Shown here one piece after another: positions 1 to 12,221 of a stretch of DNA of 64,000 nucleotides (position 1 is its first letter; each line of letters begins with the position of its first letter). The stretch is from Xestospongia muta. Taxonomy: Eukaryota; Porifera; Demospongiae; Haplosclerida; Petrosiidae. A program made the translations under genes and the position numbers. The stretch is taken from contig OY848918.1 in the NCBI GenBank assembly GCA_963693285.1, positions 12,076,960 to 12,140,959 on the forward strand. Direction: 5' to 3'. The notes under the pieces are model-generated. The model was given only the letters and a program-made list of their open reading frames with translations, ran no database searches and was not told the origin of the DNA.

Positions 1-46
1 AGTGAGATGGTTTAAGAATTGATAGTTACTGACTTACTGTGGTTAA

Positions 47-259
47 AGAGAAACCAATTGCTTTGTATATGAAGTCTCTACTACAATCAATACAGTTACC
101 ACAGATAGAATTACAGAAAGAAAGAAACTGAAAGGAATAAGAACCCTTAGATTCAACAGTCGTTGTCGTCAACGTGCTAGACTAACACTAAAGGGAAGTA
201 AGTGGCTTGTATCAGTCTCCACCCCCCGAGTTCGCATGTCAGGTCGCTGGTACTCTTAA
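47..259 (+). other. possible terminal exon of an unrecognised gene
   Basis: An open frame without an early ATG runs from the stop at 44-46 to TAA at 257-259 (about 70 codons). It is rich in Arg, Lys and Thr and ends in a basic stretch containing RCRQRARLTLKGSKW. The sequence before it (gtggttaaag) could be a splice acceptor, so it could be the last exon of a plus-strand gene that begins left of the window. I do not recognise the product, and a chance open frame is quite possible. Confidence 0.2.
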
Positions 260-1212
260 TTAGGTTTGCTCTGGTATATAAATATCCTTTTCTTATTCAT
301 CAAATAAATTTGTCTCAAAATTTAGAACATTTATATAACATTTATATTTTTTAAAACATTTTAGTTTTAATATAAAGTAAATAAAAATGCATACATGGAA
401 ATTTTCTAATAATAACTGTTTGGTCATGCTCTAATCATTTAATTAACACTTTATGTAATTTAATTATTCCCTTATTTGGACACAGTTCTTCCAGATCTTT
501 CTGGACCATGTGCTCTAGCATGTATATAGCATGTGTTATGTTTAGAACTTTCTAGTGTTTTTTCGTTTTTTTTGGTTCCATGATATAGTCTGTCAATTCT
601 CTCTCTCTCTCTCTCATTTTGGTAAAATCAATAAAGTAATATTTGACTCTCATTCTCTGTCGTGTCGTGGATATTGAATAATCAGTGGTATTCTTGTGTA
701 GTATTCGCCATCTGTAATAAGCTCAACAATAACAAAAGTTTATTGATAAAAATGATGTAAACAGATGGTAGTGATAGTAATATAGTATTAGTATACCTAC
801 AAAATTAATGAGCACACCGATTGTGTTAATTTAAAGGGATCTGTGCTACTAATATTTGAAAAACATATTGTTGACGCTGTTACTGCATTATAATGTATAA
901 ATGATGTGTTTACTGTGATATTTTCTTTTATCATTAATACTCAGCTATAGAAGACAGACTTGTGTGTAAAAAGAGGTTTGAAAATAAAATTGATATATAT
1001 ATGTTTTCTTTATATATTTTATTTCATTCACAATTATCTATCAACATAATGTGATATAAATATTTTGTGTGCTTTTGTTCTTGTTATGAAATGTAGATGT
1101 ATTTATGAATTATTGTTATTTCATCAAGTAATGATTTTTATAAAATTTTATAATACGTGATATTAACATAATATTATATATTAGATTCAAGACATAATTC
1201 TTGTCACACCAT
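260..1212. other. AT-rich intergenic sequence, no gene seen
   Basis: No coding signal, EGF-like exon or TM exon is visible here on either strand. This matters because the EGF/TM end of R1 should lie here if it existed. A short CT tract occurs at about 599-615, and AATAAA-type A/T motifs are frequent but not informative. Confidence 0.6.
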
Positions 1213-3140
1213 TATGTTGACAAGAGAGAAGATCATTATATAGTTAACAAGTTGTTCAAAGTCTTGTCCTCCTTGATATGTAGTCTCTCCAATTTCAACT
1301 CTTCCAGTAGCTGCTATATCAAACTTACAAAACACATCATTTCCACAGGTCTTATTAGCCTTATCTTCAATAGCTGGATCATTAAATTGAGGCTCGACAT
1401 AGACAGGAGTGAAATCTGGACAATAGAATGTAGACCAGCTTTGTTCTGAGTGATATGTGAACAGACTGTCACTTGGTTTGTTAATGATCCCTAGAGGAGG
1501 ATGACCATAATGTCGCACATACTTTGTGATGCAGTATACTAATAATTATACATCACTATAATGTACAGTGTACAATAACAAGAGATCTGTTGCTTGTTTT
1601 AATTTCAATATGCTCACATGTGATTCCAAACTCTTCATGTATCCTTTGTATAGTAGAATTTAATGGAAGAATTGCTTTATTTCCCTTTGGAGTAAGGTCA
1701 TCTCTCTTATCACCATTATATGGACCCATTAATCCTTGAGTTTTATTCTTAAACCTCTCTGGGAGACTAACAAATAAAACTGATAAAAAACCATTTTGTT
1801 CTTGGACTTGAATGAAGGCACCACTTGAAAAAATAGCATTAATGTCTTGTTACTCGAGTCAGTGACAGTCACATTATCAAATTCCTGACTTTTCAATTCA
1901 TCAAAACTAATTCTCTCTCCATCAACAAAAGCTATCAGAGAACTGATATTGTCAAGTTCAAATTGAGCTGTACTTGAGCTCTTTTCTTTGGCTACACAAG
2001 CTGAGAATACAGTAGCTTCTCCTACTCTTCCAGATGAAGTATTGACTTCAATCATTCTTCCTTTTAATGTAAATGATTGGTCAGTTGTCTCAATGAGATC
2101 ACTACCTTTAACTTCAATAGAAATAACAGCAGCATGGTTACTGGAGTGAGATATAGTAGGTACTGTGACAGTAGCTGACCCAGTATTAGCTACATTACTG
2201 TCTAGTGTAGTCACTTGTTCTAATGTATGGACGTCATTAGATATCTGGAAGATATGTAACTTAATGTCAACAAGTAGATCTGAGGGAGCAATGATATCTT
2301 GTAATGGTTTAGTTAGAGATACTGTTGACCATGTTAATGTAATATTATCTCCTACATGAATTGGTAGTTTATGAGAGCTAATGTCAACATGATTATCATC
2401 TTCAATGCATCCATTAGATGAGATAATCAAAATTACTCAAGTTTTTACTTACGTGAATAAAATGATGATTGTCTTGGATATTTAAATCCATTACGGAACA
2501 GTTGTACATTCACTCTTCCTATCTTTGTTAGTCTAGGTGTAACACATAATACTTGTGTTTGACTAACATAGACACCATCCACTTTAATACCATCAAATAA
2601 ACAATATAACTTATCAGTAGATTTAATATAAGCGGGTCCAGTTAGTATAACTGGTACACCACCTAATATATGACCATACCATGGATTGAGTTGAAGAGCA
2701 CCTATTAATAAAAATAATGAAAGATTATTAAAATAATTTTACTTGTCTAACCTGTATTAATAATGTTTAAATTCATTCCTGTTAAGTATGTATATCCTTC
2801 TGCATTGAGAAAAAAATAGTGTTCCGTACTTCCATATCCAATTACACTAAGACCAGCAGTAATATCAGTATGATGTAGAACATGAGGTAGAGTGTCATCA
2901 AACTCATGAACTGTTCCATATCCTATCATGTCAACATTATAACCATGAATAGGTTGCCAGTCCCAGTTATAAGGTTTATCATCTAATAGAACATCAGCTG
3001 TGTTAGTTGTTGTAACTTGAATGTAATGATGCTTAAACCAACCAGTCAATGATGTGTTTAGTGGTACATAGACCACTTTGTTAATGTACTGTTCTGTAGG
3101 AGGTATCACACTCAGAGTTTCATGTAGATATGAATAGTTA

Positions 3141-3179
3141 ACCTCGCTGTGCGTGGGCGCATAGCGAGGGTACTGTAGT

Positions 3180-3211
<32 letters not shown>

Positions 3212-4312
3212 CTGTTACCAGAGTTGTTTTTTTTGAACTGCTATAACTTGGCAACCGAAGCATTAGCAGCTACCAACGTTTAGCAACGAATAGAAAAGCA
3301 TGTGGACTTTACAACAGTAGTGTCAAGAACATCGTCAAGGAAAACAGAAGCTTAAAACTCGCAAAAGAATTTTCAGGCTGCAGAGGTCAAGTGCCGTTTC
3401 TCGAAAAGTAAAAAACTGAACGTGGAGATTTTTTAGTATGTTGTAAACAATCTCAGAGGAATACGGATCAGCAAGACAGAAGGCCGTTGGTCGAAGTAAT
3501 CGTTAGAAAAGTTCTGAAAAATGTTTTGTGGACTTGAAGCGAAGTAACGCATTCAGGAAACGTCTCCAAGCACTGAAAAGACTGCTACTAATAGATAATA
3601 TATCGATTTATATTTGTACCATGGGACGTTTCCAAAGAAGGTTTCATCTTCAAGTTACAATAAATTTTGTATATGAAATATTGATAGATTTTTCAGGCTG
3701 CAGAGGTCAAGTGCCGTTTCTCGAAAAGTAAAAAACTTAACGTGGAGATTTTTTAGTATGTTGTAAACAATCTCAGAGGAATACGGATCAGCAAGACAGA
3801 AGGCCGTTGGTCGAAGTAATCGTTAGAAAAGTTCTGAAAAATGTTTTGTGGACTTGGAGGGAAGTAACGCATTCAGGAAACGTCTCCAAGCACTGAAAAG
3901 ACTGCTACTAATAGATAATATATCGATTTATATTTGTACCACGGGACGTTTCCAAAGAAGGTTTCATCTTCAAGTTACAATAAATTTTGTATATGAAATA
4001 TTGATAGATTTTAAAGGGTCATGTAAAGACTCAGAGAAACTTTTCATCACGAAAGTAGCACTTAATCTTGCTTGGGAATTGAATGATACTATCACTTATT
4101 CAGTTACTGCTTCACAAACATGGCAAAGCTAGAAATCAAGCAACAATTAATGAGCATATACAGAATGACAAAGCTTGCCATTTTATAACCACACCTTCTG
4201 GAATGTTAATAAATTTTCTTGCAATAACAACATCATAGCTGGGCCTAAGCTGGCATAGAATTTATAAATAACTTAGAAACTACAGCGAGGTTCGGCACTT
4301 TAGTGCCTTTCA
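3141..4312. mobile_element. inverted-repeat insertion in R1 exon 2
   Basis: Comparison with the five intact copies shows that the host text gaatagttataatagg is split here. The left end begins ACCTCGCTGTGCG and the right part carries ACAGCGAGGT (4282-4291), its inverted complement. The left end also folds on itself (CCTCGCT...AGCGAGG). The right edge has a small GGCAC-TTTA-GTGCC hairpin. A tta is present on both sides, so a 3-bp target duplication is possible. There is a TG microsatellite at 3185-3210. No transposase is encoded, so it is a non-autonomous element of unknown superfamily. Confidence 0.75.
3371..4010. repeat. two tandem 320-bp units inside the R1 insertion
   Basis: The block starting tttcaggctgcagaggtcaa at 3371 starts again at 3691, an exact 320-bp period. 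The copies are near identical over their length and both end with ttgatagatt. Short open frames in them are by-products of the duplication and do not resemble a known protein. Confidence 0.9.
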
Positions 4313-5516
4313 TTATAATAGGAGTCTCTTACATGACCTTCTGAAACAAGTTGAGATACAAGTATTGGCTTATCAGATTCAATAGTACAATAGGTAATTG
4401 GATCAATGTAAGCATTTGTAAAGTTCCAGTCACCGGGAAATGTCAAAAATGTGGTATTAATTAATGTGTTGTTACAAGTTTGAGTGATGGTAGTTTCTCC
4501 TTCAGAGGCCACAATCTTTGTATAGTGCTGTACTGATGCTTCAGGAAATGGTACAAGGAGAAACTTTTTACCCCAAGTCACTGTCGGAGGGATCTGCTCT
4601 GTTACATAATCACAAAACCACAACCACCACAACCACCACCAGTCTTGTGAGAAATACACATTCAACCACCATTGTTCATTTGACACTATACCACACTCAT
4701 GTCCACTGATAACTGTTAAAGGTTTATTTGAAATAATTTGAGTACCAGTTAAATCATTTTCAGCTCCAATTAGAAGTGTTTGCATTAAATGTAGTGTAAT
4801 GGTATAGGTATTGCCAGCATTGATAATAGTAGTTGGGTTGTTTGGATTTTGAGGGTCTTCTGGAACCTCTATCATCTGTGTAGGTACAATAGTTATAGTA
4901 GTGTTGTCCTCATTTCCAACTAAAAGAAACAGACTCTCACTTCCCTGCCAACTATCTATTGATACCACATAATATTCATATTGTTGTAGTCCCGTATTGA
5001 TGTATGGATACGCTATGTATTCAGCATTGACGTCAAAGTTCACAGACATCAAAATAACTGATATAGGAGTATTGTCATCATTGAAATAGATATGAATTCC
5101 TTTGAATTGTTCAGAATAACTTCCATGATCTGGTTCAACATTATCAGGTAGTATTACAAGAGCAGGACTATCAACAGATACATTACCAGTGTAGTACCAA
5201 CCTGTACTATTGTTGTTCCACCTTATACCTAGCTCTACTGTGAAGGTAACTGGTTGGACTGATAGTGTAGTAATGGTGAGTTCTCTTGTATAATACCAAT
5301 ATGACTTCAGTATACCAACATAGAAATGAAGTCCATATGTAGAAGGCTGACCATTGGTTGTCTTAGGAAAATATACAGAAATCACTGTTGAAGAAAATAA
5401 TGTTATATCACTGATTACTAGTTAGTGATCAACTTACAGACTGAAGCTAACAGGAGAGTGTAGACTAGCTTCATTTTGATCTTTCCCTCTTCCAATACAG
5501 ATAAACAAGTGCACTT

Positions 5517-5524
5517 TTATAAAT
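5517..5524 (-). promoter_or_regulatory. TATA-like box of R1
   Basis: On the minus strand ATTTATAA lies about 45 bp upstream of the R1 start codon, in the same place and context (followed by an AGTGCACTTGTTTAT-type stretch) as in the intact copies. Confidence 0.5.
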
Positions 5525-6300
5525 ACAGTAGTAGGTTTTCAATGGCTTCAGTGTTATCACTAATCCACATTATGTGATAAGTGTCATTAGTGATAATGTA
5601 CTCATATATAGTATGTTCTTAATATGGTGCTAATATAATGTGATTGTTTATATTATATGATAACATACTTAGCTGTATATTATAAATAATGTACTCATAG
5701 TGTGTTGTCAATATAGTGTTAATATAATGTTGATTGTTGATCAAACTAATATTACAATAACATTATAAAAGTGGTCTAGAGTAATCTTAGTTGATTATTC
5801 AAATGACAAATAACACAATACAATTTAATCTACACAAAATCTAATATAATAGAACTAATTACAATATATAGTGTACTGGTATTATATGTCAAAGTACATG
5901 TTAACTAGTTTGACCATATAACCCTCCCCTTCAATAGAGTAACTAAAATCTAATTGTGTTCTTGTGGTTTATTTTGTATTAAATAGTTGTATTAAATAGT
6001 TTATCAACAACTGATCTATCTAGGACAGTGGCTGCGTTTGCCAGGACACAAAACCTGTAACTGTAGTTGCAACAAATTCTCAGTCAGTTCCTTTGCAATC
6101 TGTACAAGCAAACAAAAGAATAGAGATAAGTAACAATATCCCGTCAGTATGTATTTATAATCAATACATGGAGGAGTTGACATCAATGATCTAGTATTAT
6201 GACAGTACTATCATGTTAGACAAAAGACAGCAAAAAGTTACAAATACCTTTTCTGGCTCATTTTTGATGTGCGGTAGTTGTCACAAGTGTGTTTATCCTG
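5525..6300. other. intergenic sequence upstream of R1
   Basis: AT-rich sequence shared with the other R upstream regions up to about 5950. A fragment of about 35 bp at 6000-6034 matches the cystathionine beta-synthase exon that encodes [10 protein letters not shown] in the larger pseudogene copies. Nothing else is recognisable. Confidence 0.5.
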
Positions 6301-6319
6301 GGAAGGACAAATGATCAAT

Positions 6320-6594
6320 TTAGGACAATAAAAGATTTTGGACTTAGATTAGCCAAGGAGCTACTTGATGGCTATTTTAGTCGAAAAAGAAGAGGAAGAA
6401 AGGCTAAAGTTGTCACAAAGAAGTCTTATAGCAACATCATTGTCAGTATTGCATCATTGAAGGAATGAAAAATAAAACAACATGGAAATGTTATGATTAT
6501 GAACTGTACTTATGTCAAAATGGAAAAGATGACAATTGCTTTTTTAACTATCATAAGAAGTATGTTGTCCTATATCTTGAAACAAATGAACAAT
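6320..6594 (+). pseudogene. piggyBac-like transposase C-terminal remnant
   Basis: One frame reads RTIKDFGLRLAKELLDGYFS followed by a basic RKRRGRK stretch, then a stop. A shifted frame resumes as KTTWKC...YLC...NCFFNYHKK and ends at TAA. The order of a helical segment, a basic linker and a Cys-rich TxWKC-x-LC-x-CFxxYH ending resembles the C-terminus of piggyBac-type transposases, which carries a zinc-binding domain. The frameshift, the in-frame stop and the absence of the catalytic DDD region make it a relic. The family assignment rests on motif shape only. Confidence 0.5.
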
Positions 6595-6728
6595 AAAGAT
6601 AAGACACATCTCCTCAACAACTACTTTTATTTACCTTTTAGAAATTCAAATAACCAAACTCATTAAAGAATTGGAAAATATGATTCATAGGGGTAGGAAA
6701 GGAGGGCAGGGGGACTGAAGCTTGATGG

Positions 6729-6985
6729 TCATCTTAGTACTTGCATTTTATGTAGCCCCGATATATATGTGATGATCGTCTCAGTTAGTACTTGTGTGTT
6801 ATGTGGCCCTGATATATATGTGATAATCGTCTCAGTTAGTACTTGTGTGTTATGTGGCCCTGATATATATGTGATAATCGTCTCAGTTAGTGCTTGTGTG
6901 TTATGTGACCCTGATATATATGTGATGATCATCTCAGTTAGTGCTTGTGTTTTATGTGACCCTGATATGTTAGTGCTTGTGTTAT
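6729..6985. repeat. 51-bp minisatellite, about 5 units
   Basis: The phrase ctcagttagt recurs at 6780, 6831, 6882 and 6933, a constant 51-bp period, with the unit containing cttgtgtgttatgtggccct and gatatatatgtgat. Because 51 is divisible by three, it stays open in frames on both strands. These peptides are repeats of the unit, not evidence of a gene. Confidence 0.9.
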
Positions 6986-7248
6986 ATATGTGTATTAGTC
7001 CCTAATATGCCCAGACGTATGTACAAATACACTGAGATTTGACTTTTTACTCAGAATTAAATTATTGAATTGTCATCCTCCTATGAACTTGGATACTATT
7101 TGGACTTAAATAAACCATCCTGTTTCGATAGTCAGTTTCTAGAAAGTAAAAATTCAATATTTAATGTGCAAAGAAAATAAAAATACTTGATTAAATTTGT
7201 TTTATCAAAACACTTATAAAGATATTTATTTATTATCCACTATTTTAG

Positions 7249-7853
7249 TAAACTAGGTCCTCGTAAAAAACTTCAGATGGCAATCAAAGAACTAATAGAA
7301 CACTTAATAAATGAAGAAAATGAAGGAGCCATGTCACGCAATGATGTCACACCCACTCCACAGCAAAACCTTGAGGTTGAAATGAAAATTCAGTTAACTC
7401 AGATGAAAGCAGCCTATCAGCAGGTAGGTCTTTTCATTCAAGTAATATATCTCTTTATAGTAGGGACATTACTGAAATTAGGAATGCCTTGTTTGGTAAC
7501 AGATGTAAAAAAGTAGACAATTAATTTGGACCTAGATAAAAGATTAAAAGTATAAAATTTACTGATTGTATGTTTTTAAAAGTATCCACATTTTTTTATT
7601 AGGTTGTTCAAAATTTAGAAGGCTGCAAGAGTAGACTAACAAAAGAACACGAATTAAGGAAAATGGCTGAAAGGTATTTGCACATCAAATATATTTACAT
7701 TGTTACTTTTATTATCATCCATTTAATAGATATTGTCAGGAACTTCAAAAATGCAGGGCCCAATCCTTTGAAGCTACCAAAACACTTAAAGAGACGTTGG
7801 GCTCAATTTTGAAGCATTGTCAATCCTTACAGTCAGTGATAAGAATATTTTGA
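7249..7853 (+). CDS. 3' part of a SAM-like/coiled-coil gene (fragment)
   Basis: Three exons can be joined with good splice sites: 7249..7423, 7603..7673 and 7730..7853, ending at TGA 7851-7853. The first exon opens with KLGPRKKLQMAIKELIEHL, which resembles the last helix of a SAM domain (LGPRxKLLxAI). The rest is Glu/Lys/Gln-rich and likely coiled coil, with AERYCQELQKCRAQ in the last two exons. The exon phases match (0 and 2). No start codon or SAM N-terminal exon is visible upstream, where the minisatellite lies, so this is probably a transposed or truncated gene end. Its orientation is opposite to the receptor array. The identity of the full gene is unknown. Confidence 0.5.
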
Positions 7854-8157
7854 TTATGCATACATGCTATATAATGTACTATGTGTGTACCTTAAATGTT
7901 CTATAAAATGACAGAAGATGGGTACTTACTATTTTAATAGTGCTTTATACCTAGCATGGTTATAATTTAATGGTTGCAAAACCAACCAAGTACTTATATT
8001 TGAAATAAAATAAAATTACCTGATTCATTATGTAGTACATAGTTTACTACATTGTTATTAGCAGTCAACACTATTAGTCTATTGGTAGAATTACAATAGT
8101 ATTGGTAGAAATGTTGAATATGTAGAAAAGATCTTATGTAGAAAAGACCACTGTCAC

Positions 8158-8612
8158 ACTCAGTGTTTCATGTAGGTATGTAATGTTATAATAGGAGTCT
8201 CTTACATGTCCTTCTGAAATACAAGTATTGGCTTAGCGGATTCAATGGTACAATAGGTATCTGGATCAATGTAAGCATTTGTAAAGTTTCATCTGCTATA
8301 AAGTGTCAAAAATGTGGTATTAATTAATGCATTGTTACAAGTCTGAATGACAGTAGTTTCTCCTTCAGAGGCCACAATCTTAGTATAGTACTACACTGAT
8401 GGTACAAGGAGGAACTCACTATTGGTTGGATCTGCTCTGTTACATTAACACAAAGCAACACGAACCACAACCACTGGACTTGTGTTTGCAACCAATCATC
8501 ACTGATCTTATACCACATACATACAACTTGTAGGGAGAGTAGAGATTATTTCTCTTAGTTGGAAATTACGACAATGGTATTATAATTATTGTACCTGCTA
8601 CAAAGATGATAT
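8158..8612 (-). pseudogene. fragment of receptor IgGFc-binding-type exon
   Basis: The region matches exon 2 of the R genes, from the part encoding the LHETLSV region (8158) back to the [12 protein letters not shown] region (about 8610), all on the minus strand. It carries deletions and frameshifts and loses most of the tryptophan-rich patch. It lies between the R2 stop codon and R1, so it is a leftover of a further copy in the array. Confidence 0.8.
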
Positions 8613-8736
8613 AGGACTGTAACAATAATAACAATAATAATAATAATTGTACTATATTTTTATATATTTGTTAAATTTTATAAAAAAACACATTTTCACT
8701 AAAAAATCATTGGTAATTATATTGTCAACATTGACA

Positions 8737-11700
8737 TTATTGAGTGTTAATATAAGAATAGGCAACGTTCTCTTGGACAGTAATACAAGTATCTTCTCCT
8801 TTTTCCCCTTGTGTTTCTCTTAGAGGTAGCTTGATTTCATCATAAATTACTGAAGGAGGTCTCACATTAATTACTTTTGATGCAGTTACTGTATCATAGC
8901 AAGGATTATTATAGGCACCAATGGCTAAATGACCATAATCATTAAATTGTAGATTAGAGAAAAAGAGGGGTACCTTGATGATTTGTAAATTTGTGTTTCT
9001 TTCGTATTATGACACCGATCACACAGATGATACAACATGAAATAACCAATAAAAATGCTGAGAGGGTCATTGCTATCAATAGAATTACATGCAGATATGG
9101 ACCTGTATAAGATAGAACTAGATGATTGTCTGCTTGTGCTATTTAATAATGAATTCTTACCAGTAGTGTTACAAGTTTCTCCTTGATAACCTTCAGCACA
9201 AACACATATGTTAGTGTCCACACAAGTACCATGAACACAGGATGGATTACATGTACCTGATGCTTAAAATTGAAAAGAAAAAAAAATTATATAACAAAAA
9301 AACAAACTTACTGTTTTGCTTATGTTCACAATATTCTCCAGTAAAACCAGGTAGACATGTACAGATGTAATTTCCAGCATGATACTGACATGTACCCTTA
9401 TTGTTACAAGGACTTAGGTCACATGCTGAGTAAACTAATACAAGTAGGTTTCATTTAATTATATATAACATATAACTGTATTTACCAATGGTATTACAAG
9501 TGTCTCCCTTATAGCCTTCTCTACAAGCACACACATTAGCATCCACACAAATACCATGAACACAGGATGGATTACATGTAACTGATGCTTAAAATTAGAA
9601 AAGAAAAACAATATTATATAACAAAAAACAAACTTACTGCTTTGCTTTTGTTCACAATATTCTCCACTAAAGCCAGCTAGACATGTACAGATGTAGTTTC
9701 CAGCATGATACTGACATGTACCATTATTGTTACAAAGATTTTCATCACATGTTGAGTAAACTATAATATTAATACAAGTATTCTATCCATTGAATTATGT
9801 AGCTGTGTCATTAATTACCTATGATATCACAAGTGTCTCCTTCATAGCCTTCTCCACAAGCACACACATTAGTATCCACACAAGCACCATGAACACAGGA
9901 TGGATTACAACTTACTATAAATGAGACAGAAATCAGTAGAGTGAATGAGTGTTGACTACTTACCTGGTTTGGATAAATTAACTAGTTGTTCAAGTTCCTG
10001 TCCTCCTCGATATGTAGCCTCTCCAATCTCAATTCTTCCAGTAGTGGCTATATCAAACTTACAGAACACATCATCTCCACAAATCTCATCAGCCTTTTTT
10101 TCCAGAGCAGTATCAGAAAAGGAAGGTTCATACACAGGAGTGAATGATGGAAAATAATATGTAGACCAGCTTTGTCCAAATTGATATGTAAACAAACTGT
10201 CACTAGGATTATCAATGATCCCTAAATAAAATTTAAAATTATTGTAAATTTGTAACTAGCATACACTTACATGTGATTCCAAACTTTTCATGTATCTCTT
10301 GTATAGTAGAGTTTAATGATAATATTGTTCCATTTCCCCTAGGAGTAAGGTCATCTGTCTTATTACCATTATATGGACCCATTAATCCTTGAGTTTTGTT
10401 TTTATAAATTTCTGAGAGACTAACAATAAGGACAGATATAAAACCATTTTGTTCTTCTACTTGTAGAAATGCACCACTTGAAAAGGTAGCACTGAATGTA
10501 TTGTTACCAGATTTAATGATGGTCACATTTTCAAATTCTTGAATTTTTAATTCATCAAAGGTAACTCTTTCTCCATCAACAAGAGTAATCACAGAATTGA
10601 TATTGTCAACTGTTTCTATTTCAAACTGAACTCTACTTGAACTCTTTTCTTTAGCTACACAAGCTGAGAAGACAGTAGCATCTGCAACACTTCCCAATGA
10701 AGTTTTAACTTCAATCATTCTTCCTTGTAGTGTAAATGATTGATCATTTGTCTCAATGAGAACAAACTCTCCCTTTCCATTAAATGTGTACTTGTGAAGA
10801 TCAAGAGTCACAATATGTGGATCACCAATTATGATAGCTAATAAATAACAGATTATTATAATTAAACATCAAATATTGCTGAATAAACAAGATAAAACAT
10901 ACTAGGAAGCATGCTTTGAATCATATTCTATAATACTGTTAATAAGATACAAACTTACCAGGTACTGGAGGACTATAAGCTGCTCCATTATCTGAAGGAC
11001 GTCTTTGATAATAAATATCACAACTAGTTCGTATTTCTTTACAACAGAAGATAAATGGCAGGATATCTTCAAATTGATGTTTGATTAAGTTACTCAAGTA
11101 ATTCAATCTAGTACTACCAACTGTAGATATTTTATCCACTGATCCTCCACCTGGTGGTCCCACAATTAGATTACCATTACTACCATAGCAACATTCATTA
11201 CCTGCTCCTTCATTAGTCCTAGAGGTGATTGTGATATAATAATGGTAAGATCTTATCTAGTTTCAGATGTGACATAATTATACTATTAATATTATAACAA
11301 ATATATTATTGTATTGTTATATGTGCAGATCAATTATAAACTATTTGAGAACACAATTAACTATGTTAACTATTTAATAATTAATTGACTTTAGCAAAGC
11401 TCATAGGATATTAATCAATAATAATTTTGGACAGATCATGCTACTTGTATCATATTTATAAACGAAGCATTCAATTATATATTTCAGAAAACACATTTAA
11501 CTAAATGAACTACTCAATAAGTGATTGTAAGAATTATAAAACTGTTGTTCTCTTAAATGTTAATTAGGCGTGCAGTAGAAATGCCTATGTAAGTATGGCC
11601 CAGATTGTCAATTGGAATGTAATGACAAAAACATTAAATATTTCAACATTTCAATACTCTGTTAATGTTTCCTTCTTAAAGTTCAGGCAATGAATCAAAC

Positions 11701-12154
11701 TATTATAGTAAAAAAAACTAAACAATAAGCTTGTTAATGTTTTTATGACAGGTTTTGTAAGCAGTAGCTGATATACTGTCTTCTTCATTGTTAAAACAAA
11801 TTTGTTCTTTTAACTGATTCATAGTCACTTACGTTTCATATATCTCTGCTAAATACAAGTATTTATGAAAGTATTAACAACACTCATTGTTTTGATTACT
11901 AATTACTATGGAATTTCACAATTTGTGTACTTAAGCAAATTTAATAGTGACAGCCCTTACATGTACTATAAAAATTAATTGGTTGACTTAACCATCATTT
12001 AGTTATACAGGTTGCAATTGCAAACTTATTTTTGTCGAAAAAGTAATCATAATATTGTTTTCATTACTAGTGTACTACTACTTATGTAGCTACATAACCA
12101 TCAATTTCATAATACATTCGTAATCAAAATAGTATAATGTTTAATTTGAATATG

Positions 12155-12221
<67 letters not shown>

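Larger units (their letters stand above)
1213..5474 (-). pseudogene. R1: broken IgGFc-AMOP-VWD-EGF receptor copy
   Basis: This is a decayed member of the receptor family. Exon 1 (5474..5438, [12 protein letters not shown]) and exon 2 (5384..2752, IgGFc-binding-type domain) are recognisable, as is the IPT/TIG-like exon (2701..2453). Several lesions show it is dead. An element of about 1.17 kb interrupts exon 2 at 3141-4312. The acceptor of the next exon has lost its AG (ATG before the GATGC at about 2411). The beta-sandwich exon is joined directly to the middle of the VWD exon near 2100, deleting the AMOP region and the GDPH site. The VWD frame shifts near 1840. The post-VWD exon (about 1491-1213) loses its 3' splice region, and no EGF or TM exons follow. 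A TATA-like promoter is still present upstream. Confidence 0.85.

Noticed and set aside
6729..7005. Repetitive peptides on both strands with a 17-residue period
   Set aside because: A 51-bp minisatellite stays open in frame because 51 is divisible by three. There is no start context, splice site or family similarity.
8737..8924. A classic ITAM in the R2 tail
   Set aside because: Spacing between the YDEI and YSYI motifs is about 28 residues, too long for the 6-12 residue ITAM gap. They are better described as two separate ITIM-like sites.
9945..10157. Plus-strand open frame of 70 codons repeated in every array unit
   Set aside because: It is the antisense of the conserved post-VWD exon, and its conservation follows from the exon itself.
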